DNA of 64,000 nt. Source: Escherichia fergusonii ATCC 35469 (lineage in GTDB: Bacteria; Pseudomonadota; Gammaproteobacteria; Enterobacterales; Enterobacteriaceae). Each line of letters begins with the position of its first letter. The first letter of the stretch is position 1. The stretch covers positions 3,844,001 through 3,908,000 of the forward strand of contig NC_011740.1 of the NCBI RefSeq assembly GCF_000026225.1, written 5' to 3'. The notes below the pieces were generated by a model. The model was not told the DNA's origin, ran no database searches, and was given only the letters and a program-made list of their open reading frames with translations. The position numbers and the translations under genes were made by a program. Positions 43,014-51,812 of this stretch are shown one piece after another.

Positions 43014-44330
43014 CTACTGCAATTCCTTAGTCGGTTCTTTCACGAACAGCAACGCCAGCATAGACAGCAATGTTCCCCCGCCCAGATACCACGCCGGAGC
43101 CGTCAGACTATCCAGCAACACGATAGATTGCGTAGCGAAATATTGAGCAAAACCGCCAAAGATTGCCACACCAATGCTATAAACCAGCGCAAAACCCAAT
43201 GCCCGAATACGCTTAGGTAACAGTTCGGAGATCAACAACATCACTGGTACACCGCCAAGAGTGGTAAAGCTGACCATCACAAAAACCACCGACAGCAACA
43301 TGCCAGGACTTGGGTAATTCACCAACAGCCAGAACGAAGGCCAGCTACAAATCAACACCATCACACGTGAGATTAAAATCAACTTTTTACGTCCAACCGA
43401 GTCACACAGCATCCCCACTAACAGCGCCCCCGCAAACGTAATACCCCCTGCCAGTAACATCGCTGCATGAGAATAGTTTTGATTCATTCCTAAATACTTC
43501 GCTGCCCATGTACCGTAATAAAAGAGGGAGATATAGGTTGCGACTGTACTACCAATAGCGAGCAAGATACCGTTAGCGATAGTCGCTTTATGTTGCATAA
43601 GTAAGGAGAAGGCACTTTCGCTGGCTGCGGCCTTCTTATTATGTGCTGGCTCTGGAGCATCATTTTCCAGGCTCAGACGCAACCAACAGCCGACAGGCGC
43701 TAATAACACGCCAATAAAAAACGGCACACGCCAGCCCCATTCGGCCATTACGGTTTCTGAACCTGTCGCAAAGGGTAGCCATGCGCTTAAACCTAAAGCG
43801 ACAACACCTCCAAAAGTTGTTGCCAGGCCCTGGGTCGCCAGCGACCAACTGCTGTAAAAACCGCGACGATTTGCCGGAGCTGACTCCACCAGTAGCGACA
43901 TTGAAGCCCCAACTTCACCGCCTGCCGCAACGCCCTGAATCAAACGCGCCAGTACCAGAGTTGCCGTTCCCCAATAACCCGCCGTTTCATACGTCGGTGC
44001 GATGCCTATCATCAGTGTACCGAGGCTCATCAGGGCAATGGTGAACACCATCGCGGGTTTGCGTCCGAAGCGATCGGCCCAGGCGCCAACAATAATCCCA
44101 CCGAGCGGACGCATAAAAAAGCTCACGCCGAAAGTGGCAAATGCCAGCAGAAGCGCGACGTTTTTATCAGCGCTGGGCGGGAAAAATAGTGTACTGATAT
44201 AGACCACAAAAAAGTTGTAAACGCCAAAATCAAAAAATTCGAGCGCATTGCCAAACGCCGAGGCAAAAATCACCCGCCTGCCACTGGGCTTTTTCTTCAC
44301 ACTCACGGTTTCATTTACGATCGCCGTCAT
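43014..44330 (-). CDS. MFS transporter, metabolite:H+ symporter (MHS) family
   Basis: A 438-aa inner-membrane protein with 12 predicted membrane segments. Family marks are LEFFDFGVY in helix 1, the MFS loop motif GAWADRFGRKPAM between helices 2 and 3, RLIQGVAAGGEVGAS in helix 4, and the second loop motif CDSVGRKKL. These fit the MHS branch (relatives: ShiA, KgtP, ProP, citrate and dicarboxylate carriers), so the substrate is probably an organic acid or a zwitterion, moved with protons. The gene is not in the K-12 fabR-sthA interval. It follows the M20 amidohydrolase by 43 bases, so the likely substrate is what that enzyme cleaves. The ribosome binding site is AAGGA, about 9 bases before the ATG. 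Confidence 0.9.
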   Translation of the reverse strand: MTAIVNETVSVKKKPSGRRVIFASAFGNALEFFDFGVYNFFVVYISTLFFPPSADKNVALLLAFATFGVSFFMRPLGGIIVGAWADRFGRKPAMVFTIALMSLGTLMIGIAPTYETAGYWGTATLVLARLIQGVAAGGEVGASMSLLVESAPANRRGFYSSWSLATQGLATTFGGVVALGLSAWLPFATGSETVMAEWGWRVPFFIGVLLAPVGCWLRLSLENDAPEPAHNKKAAASESAFSLLMQHKATIANGILLAIGSTVATYISLFYYGTWAAKYLGMNQNYSHAAMLLAGGITFAGALLVGMLCDSVGRKKLILISRVMVLICSWPSFWLLVNYPSPGMLLSVVFVMVSFTTLGGVPVMLLISELLPKRIRALGFALVYSIGVAIFGGFAQYFATQSIVLLDSLTAPAWYLGGGTLLSMLALLFVKEPTKELQ

Positions 44331-44373
44331 TCCATATTCCTTGCCATAAAGAGTTGTTGTGTTGTTTTTTTAT

Positions 44374-45540
44374 TTATTGCAGCCAGGCTTCAACCAGTGC
44401 GCCCCAGTAGCTGCTTGCCGGGACCAGGCTTGCATCGTTGAAGTCGTAACCTGGGTTATGCACCATGCAGGAACCTTCTCCAACGTCGCCATTACCGAAT
44501 AACAGGAAACCGCCTTTTGGTTGGGCTTCCAGCATGAAAGAGAAATCTTCACTGCCCATCAGGGGCTTGATGCCAAACTCGGCCCGCTCTTCACCAAACG
44601 TTTTACACGCCACCTGCCAGGCGAAGCGCGCCATCTCCTCGTCATTCACTAATACCGGTGTACCGTTAACATGCGTAACCTCAGCCGTAGCGCCAAAGCT
44701 GACAGCCTGGGCCTGTGCCAGAGCAGGAATACGGGTCAGAAGAAGTTGCCGGGTGTCGCGGCTAAGAGAGCGAACGCTGATTTTCATCTCAGCACTGTCA
44801 GGAATGACGTTAGCCGCCTCACCCGCAACAATGCTGCCAACGGTAATTACCGCCGCTTCCAGCGGATCGACATTGCGCGACACAATGCTTTGTAATGCGG
44901 TGGTGATATGTGCCGCGACCAGCACCGGATCGATGGCTTTGTGCGGGATCGCACCGTGTCCGCCACAACCACGAACCGTAATATGGAACTGATCCATTGA
45001 CGCCATTAGCGCCCCAGGCTGGAAATAAAACTTACCCACCGGCAGACCGGGCATGTTATGCATGCCGAAAATGACATCGCAGGGGAAACGGTCAAAAAGC
45101 CCCTCTTTAACCATGATCTCACCGCCGTTAATCATCTCTTCCGCAGGCTGGAAGATAAGACGTAACGTGCCGTTAAAACGGCGGGTTTCGGCCAAATAAC
45201 GCGCGGCACCCAGCAGTATGGTGGTATGCCCGTCATGCCCGCAGGCGTGCATTAAACCAGGATGTTTACTGGCCCAGGGCTTGCCACTATTTTCATAAAT
45301 CGGCAACGCATCCATATCTGCCCTCAGGCCAATACTTTTCTCTCCGTCGCCCACTTTTAACGTGGCCACTATCCCCGTCGTCGCCAGTTCTTGCTCTACT
45401 TCATAGCCCCACTGGCACAGCTTTTCCGCCACCAACGCACTGGTTTTAAATTCCTGTAATCCCAGTTCCGGGTTTTCGTGGATCTGATGGCGGATCTCGC
45501 GCAGTTCTTCCTCAAACCCACGAATATAGTGTTCGATCAT
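44374..45540 (-). CDS. M20D-family amidohydrolase (HipO / IAA-amino acid hydrolase type)
   Basis: A 388-aa cytosolic metallopeptidase-fold protein. The expected metal ligands are visible: the Cys/His pair in HACGHDGHT, the acidic pair in FQPAEE, His in FGMHNMPGLPVG, and the C-terminal His in MVHNPGYDFND. The lid domain carries FHITVRGCGGHGAIPH. Substrates in this family are N-acyl amino acids such as hippurate, N-acetyl-diaminopimelate, IAA-amino acid conjugates or p-aminobenzoyl-glutamate; the sequence does not choose among them. It is the first gene of a two-gene unit with the MHS transporter, absent from K-12 at this site. An A+T-rich region with a palindrome lies just upstream. Confidence 0.9.
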   Translation of the reverse strand: MIEHYIRGFEEELREIRHQIHENPELGLQEFKTSALVAEKLCQWGYEVEQELATTGIVATLKVGDGEKSIGLRADMDALPIYENSGKPWASKHPGLMHACGHDGHTTILLGAARYLAETRRFNGTLRLIFQPAEEMINGGEIMVKEGLFDRFPCDVIFGMHNMPGLPVGKFYFQPGALMASMDQFHITVRGCGGHGAIPHKAIDPVLVAAHITTALQSIVSRNVDPLEAAVITVGSIVAGEAANVIPDSAEMKISVRSLSRDTRQLLLTRIPALAQAQAVSFGATAEVTHVNGTPVLVNDEEMARFAWQVACKTFGEERAEFGIKPLMGSEDFSFMLEAQPKGGFLLFGNGDVGEGSCMVHNPGYDFNDASLVPASSYWGALVEAWLQ

Positions 45541-45869
45541 CGGCTATTCCTTTATTTACTTATAAACAGGCTAATTAACGGATTTTATTGATGGTATAAA
45601 TACAAATATTCCATCAATATAAAATACTTATATATTTGTTTTATAAGAATATTTCATAAAGACAATAACAAAAAAGCACGCTTCGGCAAGATAAAACCAT
45701 CAGCTATAAGAAAAAGCGATTAATAGGGAATTAATAAAATAAGAAGGAGGAAGACAAAGCAAAGGTCGCTCACGATATAGCCAGATAAATGACGGGGATC
45801 AATTGGCTTACCCGCGATAAAATGTTACCATTCTGTTGCTTTTATGTATAAGAACAGGTAAGCCCTACC
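45541..45869. other. A+T-rich intergenic region between the M20 gene and sthA
   Basis: 329 bases between two divergent genes. The M20 side (to about 45720) is strikingly A+T-rich and contains the palindrome at 45587-45618; the sthA side (about 45790-45869) looks like the normal sthA upstream sequence. I see no gene in it. The change of base composition suggests a boundary of inserted DNA near 45720-45780. Confidence 0.6.
45587..45618. promoter_or_regulatory. Palindrome upstream of the M20/MFS pair
   Basis: ATTGATGG (45587-45594) and CCATCAAT (45611-45618) form perfect 8-base arms around a 16-base A+T-rich centre. It lies 47 bases upstream of the M20 start, where an operator or activator site would be. 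No regulator gene lies next to the pair, so any regulator would be encoded elsewhere. Confidence 0.5.
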
Positions 45870-47270
45870 ATGCCACATTCCTACGATTACGATGCCATAG
45901 TAATAGGTTCCGGCCCCGGCGGCGAAGGCGCTGCAATGGGCCTGGTTAAGCAAGGTGCGCGCGTCGCAGTTATCGAGCGTTATCAAAATGTTGGCGGCGG
46001 CTGCACCCACTGGGGCACCATCCCGTCGAAAGCTCTCCGTCACGCCGTCAGCCGCATTATAGAATTCAATCAAAACCCACTTTACAGCGACCATTCGCGA
46101 CTGCTCCGCTCTTCTTTTGCCGATATCCTTAACCATGCCGATAACGTGATTAATCAACAAACACGTATGCGTCAGGGATTTTACGAACGTAATCACTGTG
46201 AAATATTGCAGGGGAACGCTCGCTTTGTTGACGAGCATACGTTGGCGCTGGATTGCCCGGACGGCAGCGTCGAAACACTAACCGCTGAAAAATTTGTTAT
46301 TGCCTGTGGTTCTCGCCCTTATCATCCAACAGATGTTGATTTCACCCATCCACGCATTTACGACAGCGACTCAATTCTTAGCATGCACCACGAACCGCGC
46401 CATGTACTTATCTATGGTGCTGGAGTGATCGGCTGTGAATATGCTTCGATCTTCCGCGGTATGGATGTAAAAGTGGATCTGATCAACACCCGCGATCGTC
46501 TGCTGGCGTTTCTCGATCAAGAGATGTCAGACTCTCTCTCCTATCACTTCTGGAACAGTGGCGTAGTGATTCGTCACAACGAAGAGTACGAAAAGATCGA
46601 AGGCTGTGACGACGGTGTGATTATGCATCTGAAGTCGGGCAAAAAGCTGAAAGCCGACTGTCTTCTCTATGCCAACGGTCGTACCGGTAATACCGATTCG
46701 CTGGCGTTACAGAACATTGGGCTGGAAACTGACAGTCGCGGACAGCTGAAGGTCAACAGCATGTATCAGACCGCGCAGCCGCACGTTTACGCGGTGGGCG
46801 ATGTGATTGGCTATCCGAGCCTGGCGTCGGCGGCCTATGACCAGGGGCGCATTGCCGCACAGGCGCTGGTGAAAGGTGAAGCCACTGCACATCTGATTGA
46901 AGATATCCCTACCGGTATTTACACCATTCCGGAAATCAGCTCTGTGGGCAAAACTGAACAGCAGCTGACCGCGATGAAAGTGCCGTATGAAGTGGGCCGC
47001 GCCCAGTTTAAACATCTGGCACGCGCACAAATCGTCGGCATGAACGTGGGCACGCTGAAAATTTTGTTCCATCGGGAAACAAAAGAGATTCTGGGCATTC
47101 ACTGCTTTGGCGAACGCGCTGCCGAGATTATCCATATCGGGCAGGCGATAATGGAACAGAAAGGTGGCGGCAACACTATTGAGTACTTCGTCAACACCAC
47201 CTTTAACTACCCGACGATGGCGGAAGCCTATCGGGTAGCTGCGTTAAACGGCTTAAACCGCCTGTTTTAA
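45870..47270 (+). CDS. sthA: Soluble pyridine nucleotide transhydrogenase
   Basis: SthA (UdhA), 466 aa, an FAD flavoprotein that moves hydride between NADPH and NAD+, mainly oxidising excess NADPH. The FAD motif GSGPGGEGAAMG, GGGCTHWGTIPSKAL (where the usual disulfide CxxxxC of lipoamide dehydrogenases is altered, as in known SthA), and the NAD motif GAGVIGCEYASIF are present. It matches K-12 apart from few changes. Its end overlaps the convergent oxyR by 18 bases. Confidence 0.98.
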   Translation: MPHSYDYDAIVIGSGPGGEGAAMGLVKQGARVAVIERYQNVGGGCTHWGTIPSKALRHAVSRIIEFNQNPLYSDHSRLLRSSFADILNHADNVINQQTRMRQGFYERNHCEILQGNARFVDEHTLALDCPDGSVETLTAEKFVIACGSRPYHPTDVDFTHPRIYDSDSILSMHHEPRHVLIYGAGVIGCEYASIFRGMDVKVDLINTRDRLLAFLDQEMSDSLSYHFWNSGVVIRHNEEYEKIEGCDDGVIMHLKSGKKLKADCLLYANGRTGNTDSLALQNIGLETDSRGQLKVNSMYQTAQPHVYAVGDVIGYPSLASAAYDQGRIAAQALVKGEATAHLIEDIPTGIYTIPEISSVGKTEQQLTAMKVPYEVGRAQFKHLARAQIVGMNVGTLKILFHRETKEILGIHCFGERAAEIIHIGQAIMEQKGGGNTIEYFVNTTFNYPTMAEAYRVAALNGLNRLF

Positions 47271-48170
47271 CACTTTATCGAAATGGCCATCCATTCTTGC
47301 GCGGATGGCCTCTGCCAGATGCTCATAGCGGCTGCGCAGCGGTGAGCCAGGACGATAAACCAGGCCAATAGTGCGGCGTGGTTCCGGCTTAATGCACGGC
47401 AGATAAACAACCCCATCGCGTTTGCGCTCCGGCGGCACAGCCAACGCAGGCAGTAAAGTAATCCCGCTACCTGCCGCCACCATGTTGCGCAGAGTTTCCA
47501 GGCTGGTCGCGCGGAAGTGTGTATCTTCATCCGCCCCGGCTTCAAAGCAGAAACCCATTGCCTGATCGCGCAAACAGTGACCATCTTCAAGCATCAGCAG
47601 CTTTTCCCCTGCCAGATCGGCCATCGGTACGCATTCGCGGTTCGCCCACGGGTGATCTTCATAGATGGCCAGCAACATTGGCTCATCAAACAACGGCACT
47701 TCAATAAATGCTTCACTCTCTTTCACCAGCGCGAGGATCACGCAATCGAGTTTGCCACTGTCCAGTTGCGCCAGTAACTGGTGGGTCTGTGCTTCATGCA
47801 GATACATTTCCAGCTTTGGAAAGGTCTGGTGCAGCATCGGGATAATATGCGGTAACAGGTAAGGCCCAACCGTTGGAATCAAACCAATATGCAGCGGCCC
47901 GGACATTGTCTCGCCCTGCTGGCTTGCCATCTCTTTAAGGACTTTCACCTCACGCAGCACAGTACGCGCCTGATCCACCAGCAGCATTCCCGCCTGGGTG
48001 AATAACACTTTACGGCTGGTCCGCTCCAGCAACATCACGCCCAGCTCATCTTCCAGCTTACGAATTTGCCCGCTAAGCGTCGGCTGGCTAACGTGGCAGG
48101 AATCTGCCGCACGCCGAAAATGACGGTGTTCAGCCAATGCCACCAGGTACTCAAGATCACGAATATTCAT
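47253..48170 (-). CDS. oxyR: Hydrogen peroxide-sensing regulator OxyR
   Basis: OxyR, 305 aa from MNIRDLEYL, LysR family. The N-terminal helix-turn-helix is followed by a regulatory domain with the redox Cys pair Cys199 (EDGHCLRDQ) and Cys208 (MGFCFEAG), which form a disulfide in response to peroxide. It activates katG, ahpCF, dps, oxyS and others. The frame continues 15 codons further up, but MNIRD is the known start. It is divergent from the oxyS RNA gene. Confidence 0.99.
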   Translation of the reverse strand: MNIRDLEYLVALAEHRHFRRAADSCHVSQPTLSGQIRKLEDELGVMLLERTSRKVLFTQAGMLLVDQARTVLREVKVLKEMASQQGETMSGPLHIGLIPTVGPYLLPHIIPMLHQTFPKLEMYLHEAQTHQLLAQLDSGKLDCVILALVKESEAFIEVPLFDEPMLLAIYEDHPWANRECVPMADLAGEKLLMLEDGHCLRDQAMGFCFEAGADEDTHFRATSLETLRNMVAAGSGITLLPALAVPPERKRDGVVYLPCIKPEPRRTIGLVYRPGSPLRSRYEHLAEAIRARMDGHFDKVLKQAV

Positions 48171-48188
48171 TATCCATCCTCCATCGCC

Positions 48189-48257
48189 ACGATAGTTCAT
48201 GGCGATAGGTAGCATAGCAACGAACGATTATCCCTATCAAGCATTCTGACTGATAAT
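48189..48257. promoter_or_regulatory. oxyR-oxyS divergent control region
   Basis: ATAG/CTAT half-site motifs spaced as in OxyR sites occur at about 48192, 48204 and 48234. The oxyS -10 element GATAAT is at 48252-48257, 8 bases before the RNA start, with a poor -35 as expected of an OxyR-activated promoter. OxyR bound here also represses its own gene. Confidence 0.75.
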
Positions 48258-48265
48258 TGCTCACA

Positions 48266-48374
48266 GAAACGGAGCGGCACCTCTTTTAACCCTTGAAGTC
48301 ACTGCCCGTTTCGAGAGTTTCTCAACTCGAATAACTAAAGCCAACGTGAACTTTTGCGGATCTCCAGGATCCGC
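48266..48374 (+). ncRNA. oxyS: OxyS regulatory small RNA
   Basis: 109 bases, starting GAAACGGAGCGGCACCTC and ending at the GGATCCGC stem of its terminator. It matches the K-12 OxyS I recall throughout. It is induced by peroxide through OxyR, binds Hfq, and represses fhlA, rpoS (indirectly), nusG and other targets. The first stem-loop carries the fhlA kissing loop. Confidence 0.98.
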
Positions 48375-48382
48375 TTTTTTTT
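48357..48382 (+). terminator. OxyS terminator
   Basis: GCGGATC/GATCCGC stem with a TCCAG loop, followed by eight Ts. Confidence 0.95.
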
Positions 48383-48384
48383 GC

Positions 48385-48413
48385 CATAAAAAAGCCCGGC
48401 GATAAGCCAGGCT
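48385..48413 (-). terminator. argCBH terminator
   Basis: On the minus strand the arms AGCCTGGC and GCCGGGCT (48393-48413, one mismatch) are followed by a T-run. It lies 23 bases after the argH stop and is back-to-back with the OxyS terminator. Confidence 0.85.
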
Positions 48414-48436
48414 CAAATTGGTACATATAATTGTTC

Positions 48437-49810
48437 TTACCCCAACCGCGCCTGCGCAAAAGCAATCGCCTGCGCCACCTGCTGCGGGGAGACGCCGCCT
48501 TTTGCTGCACGCTTGTCGAGGCACGATTGCAGCGACAGAATCGGATAGACATCTTCACCAATCACCTGGCTGAATTTCTGCAACTCACTGAGCGGCAGCT
48601 CTTCCAGCGGTTTGCCCTGACGAATGGCTTCCACCACCGCTTCACCAACAATATGGTGCGCCTCGCGGAACGGCACACCTTTCGCCACCAGGTAATCCGC
48701 CAGTTCAGTGGCGTTCGCATACCCCTGCTGCGCCGCTTCCTGGCAACGCGGACGTTTCACCTGAATCCCGTCCAGCACCAGCGCCGCCATATGCAGGCAG
48801 TCCAGCCAGGTATCGAGCGCGTCGAACAGACCTTCTTTGTCTTCCTGCATATCTTTGTTATAGGCCAACGGCAGACCTTTCAGCGTCATCATCATGCCGG
48901 TCAACGCGCCCTGAACACGACCGCATTTACCGCGAATCAACTCCAGCGCATCCGGGTTTTTCTTCTGCGGCATTAATGATGAACCGGAAGTCACACGATC
49001 AGAAAGCTCCACAAAACCCGCTTCGCCGGTGTTAAAGAAAATCAGATCTTCGGCAAAACGCGACAAATGCACCATACCGATAGCGGCAGCAGAAAGCAGC
49101 TCCAGTACGTGGTCGCGGTCAGAAACGCTGTCGAGACTGTTACGGGTCGCCGAAGCAAAACCCAGCCAGCCTGCTAACTGTTCACGGTCGATTTCATAGG
49201 CCGTTCCCGCCAGTGCGCCACAGCCTAATGGACTGACATCCAGACGCTTGAGTGCGTCCTGCAAACGGCTTTCATCACGCGCCAGCATCTCAACATAGGC
49301 CAGGCACCAGTGAGCGAACGTCACCGGCTGGGCGCGTTGCAGGTGGGTATAGCCCGGCATTACCGCGTCCTGATTGTTTTCCGCCGTTTCCACCAGCGCC
49401 GATTGCAGCTGACGGTTAGCCGTCAGCAACTCACTAACGGTATCTTTGCACCACAGTTTCAGATCGGTCGCCACCTGATCATTACGGCTACGCCCGGTAT
49501 GCAGTTTTTTGCCTAACTGGCCCACTTTGTCGATAAGTTTGCCTTCTACCCAGCTATGGATATCTTCGGCGTCGCTTTCAAGGATTTGTTGTGGCCTGGC
49601 GCGAACATCTTCCAGCAGCACGTTCAGCGCCTCTTCCAGTTGCACTTGTTCTTCTGCGGTTAACACGCCTACCGTTACCAGGGCTTTAGACCAGGCCACA
49701 GAGCCAACAATATCCTGCTCCGCCAGACGGTAATCAAAGCGCAGTGAGTCGTTGAATTGTTTGAACCGTTGATCTGCTGCCTGGGTAAAACGCCCGCCCC
49801 AAAGTGCCAT
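48437..49810 (-). CDS. argH: Argininosuccinate lyase
   Basis: ArgH, 457 aa, the last step of arginine synthesis: argininosuccinate to arginine and fumarate. The fumarase/aspartase superfamily signature GSSLMPQKKNPD, with its catalytic Ser and Lys, and the HTGRSRNDQ and TSRSL-type active-site region HLQRAQPVT are present. It is the last gene of argCBH. A small inverted repeat (about 49841-49862) lies in the argB-argH gap. Confidence 0.99.
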   Translation of the reverse strand: MALWGGRFTQAADQRFKQFNDSLRFDYRLAEQDIVGSVAWSKALVTVGVLTAEEQVQLEEALNVLLEDVRARPQQILESDAEDIHSWVEGKLIDKVGQLGKKLHTGRSRNDQVATDLKLWCKDTVSELLTANRQLQSALVETAENNQDAVMPGYTHLQRAQPVTFAHWCLAYVEMLARDESRLQDALKRLDVSPLGCGALAGTAYEIDREQLAGWLGFASATRNSLDSVSDRDHVLELLSAAAIGMVHLSRFAEDLIFFNTGEAGFVELSDRVTSGSSLMPQKKNPDALELIRGKCGRVQGALTGMMMTLKGLPLAYNKDMQEDKEGLFDALDTWLDCLHMAALVLDGIQVKRPRCQEAAQQGYANATELADYLVAKGVPFREAHHIVGEAVVEAIRQGKPLEELPLSELQKFSQVIGEDVYPILSLQSCLDKRAAKGGVSPQQVAQAIAFAQARLG

Positions 49811-49870
49811 AACTCTGTTTCCTTATTTTGAAATTCAATGCCGGAAAGCTACGTCTCCGGCCAACAAAAC

Positions 49871-50647
49871 TTAAGCTAAAATCCGTGTACCAATAGGCAT
49901 ACCGTTAAACAGTGCCGGAAGCTGTTCCGCATGACGCCAGGAAGCGATATCTACCGGGCGGCCCAGCGTGCGCGCAGCATCCAGCGCCGCGTTCACTTTC
50001 ACTATCATGCCGTCAGTAATAATGCCCTGCTCAATCAGTTGTTCTGCTTTCGCTGCGGTCATTTCGGCAATACGTTGCCCTTTGCCATCGAGAATACCGC
50101 TGACATCAGAGAGCAAAATCAGATCTGCGCCCAGCGTTGCCGCCAGCGCCGTCGCCGCCTGGTCGGCATTGACGTTCATCAGTTGCCCTTCGTCTGTTAC
50201 GCCAATGGAGCTGACCACCGGCAGATAACCGTTCTCCAGCAATGTGTTGATAAGCTTAGGCGAACCTGGCTGCGCCAGTCCAACATGGCCTAACTCTTCA
50301 TCGAGCTGGGTCACTTTTACGCTGTCGCCGTCACCGAGAAACAAACCTACGGCTGCAATCTGATGTTTCTTCGCCCACGCCAGCAAGGTTTTATTTGCCG
50401 TTCCCGCCAGCGCCCCGGTGATAATGTCTATCTGATCCGCAGGCGTCACCCGCAGGCCATTTTTCTTTTTCACCGGCAGATTCAGCCCTTTCATCAGCTC
50501 ATCCACCACGCAACCGCCGCCGTGGACAATCACCAGCGGACGCTGATGTGACTCGCGATAGTTCACCAGTGCGGTAAACAGACGTTCCAGTGCCTCTTCA
50601 CTATCCAGCAGTACGCCGCCCAGTTTGATAATTAATGGATTCATCAT
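49871..50647 (-). CDS. argB: Acetylglutamate kinase
   Basis: ArgB, 258 aa from MMNPLIIKLGG. It phosphorylates N-acetyl-L-glutamate in arginine synthesis; the E. coli enzyme is a dimer not inhibited by arginine. The phosphate-binding IIKLGGVLL, HGGGCVVDEL and the DVSGILDGKG region are visible. The open frame extends 26 codons further up, but that would lie within argC. It lies 7 bases after argC. Confidence 0.98.
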   Translation of the reverse strand: MMNPLIIKLGGVLLDSEEALERLFTALVNYRESHQRPLVIVHGGGCVVDELMKGLNLPVKKKNGLRVTPADQIDIITGALAGTANKTLLAWAKKHQIAAVGLFLGDGDSVKVTQLDEELGHVGLAQPGSPKLINTLLENGYLPVVSSIGVTDEGQLMNVNADQAATALAATLGADLILLSDVSGILDGKGQRIAEMTAAKAEQLIEQGIITDGMIVKVNAALDAARTLGRPVDIASWRHAEQLPALFNGMPIGTRILA

Positions 50648-50654
50648 TGCACCC

Positions 50655-51659
50655 CTAAATAAGAGACTGCGTTTCCGCATAGCCGAAACGAATATTGGCG
50701 CACTGCATCGCTTGCGCCGCTGCACCTTTCAATAAGTTGTCCTCGGTCGCCACGATAATCAGATGTTCCCCCTGAACGGCAAAACCGATATCGCAGAACG
50801 GCAGTCCGACGACATTTTTTAGCGCCGGAACGCCTTTGTCATACAGCCGCACCAGCGGTTTATGGGCATACGCCTGCTGTAACGCTTGCGCGACTTGCGC
50901 CTGGGCCACACCCGGTTTCAGGCGGCAGGTAATGGTTTCGAGAATGCCGCGCGGGAAATTGCCCAGATGTGGGGTGAAGATAACGTCAGCACCGAGGTGT
51001 GTGGCGATCTCTGGTTGATGGCGATGAGTAAAGACGCCATACGGTTGCAGGCTCACTTCACAAAAGCTGTTTGAAATGGCCGCCTTACGTCCTGCACCGC
51101 TCACGCCGCTGGTGGCGTTGATGACCGGCCACTGATTGAGGTCAAGAAGATCGGCATCAATTAATGGTTTCAGCGCCAACTGTGCCGCCGTCGGATAACA
51201 GCCCGGCACCGCAATCAGATTCGCTTCTTTTAATTTATTGCCACACCACTCCGCAAGGCCATAGACCGCCTGCTCAAGCAATGCAGGGTATCGATGTGTA
51301 AAGCCGTAATATTTTTCATAGAAGGTGGCGTCGTTAACACGAAACGCGCCGGAAAGGTCGAACACCACACAGCCTGCTTCAAGAAATTGTGGGGCCAAAT
51401 CATGGCTAACTTCATGGGCGGTGGCGAGAAACACCACGTCCACCCCTGAGCTAAACTCGCTGATATCCGACATCGGCTGTAACGGCAGATCAACGATGCC
51501 TTTTAGCTGCGGATGTAAATCGGAGATTAATTTTCCTGCATCATTGCTTTGCGCTGAGACGGTCAAAGCGGTTATGTTCATATGAGGATGGCGATTTACA
51601 TAGGTCACTAGCTCTGCGCCAGCGTAACCACTGGCACCCACAATCAGCGTATTCAACAT
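50655..51659 (-). CDS. argC: N-acetyl-gamma-glutamyl-phosphate reductase
   Basis: ArgC, 334 aa. It reduces N-acetylglutamyl phosphate with NADPH. The N-terminal GASGYAGAELV binds the cofactor and the active-site Cys is in AVPGCYPTAAQLAL. It is the first gene of argCBH, transcribed away from argE from a shared control region with ARG boxes. Confidence 0.99.
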   Translation of the reverse strand: MLNTLIVGASGYAGAELVTYVNRHPHMNITALTVSAQSNDAGKLISDLHPQLKGIVDLPLQPMSDISEFSSGVDVVFLATAHEVSHDLAPQFLEAGCVVFDLSGAFRVNDATFYEKYYGFTHRYPALLEQAVYGLAEWCGNKLKEANLIAVPGCYPTAAQLALKPLIDADLLDLNQWPVINATSGVSGAGRKAAISNSFCEVSLQPYGVFTHRHQPEIATHLGADVIFTPHLGNFPRGILETITCRLKPGVAQAQVAQALQQAYAHKPLVRLYDKGVPALKNVVGLPFCDIGFAVQGEHLIIVATEDNLLKGAAAQAMQCANIRFGYAETQSLI

Positions 51660-51747
51660 CGGGGCTATTCACCTTCTTATGTCTGTTTGCCTGGCTAAAC
51701 GTAAAACATTCACCTTACGGCTGGTGGGTTTTATTACGCTCAACGTT

Positions 51748-51790
51748 AGTGTATTTTTATTCACAAATAATGCATGAATATTGATACTAT
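51748..51790. promoter_or_regulatory. ARG boxes in the argC-argE divergent region
   Basis: AGTGTATTTTTATTCACA (51748-51765) is a good 18-base ARG box, and a weaker one follows around TGCATGAATATTGATA (51771-51786). The ArgR hexamer with arginine binds such a pair and represses both argE and argCBH. Exact promoter elements were not resolved. Confidence 0.8.
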
Positions 51791-51812
51791 CATGACCTGA
51801 GGTGTGTCAACA

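Noticed and set aside
43014..45540. A prophage or IS origin for the accessory pair
   Set aside because: No integrase, transposase, tRNA target, or flanking direct or inverted repeats of insertion-sequence type were seen; the genes have ordinary codon use.
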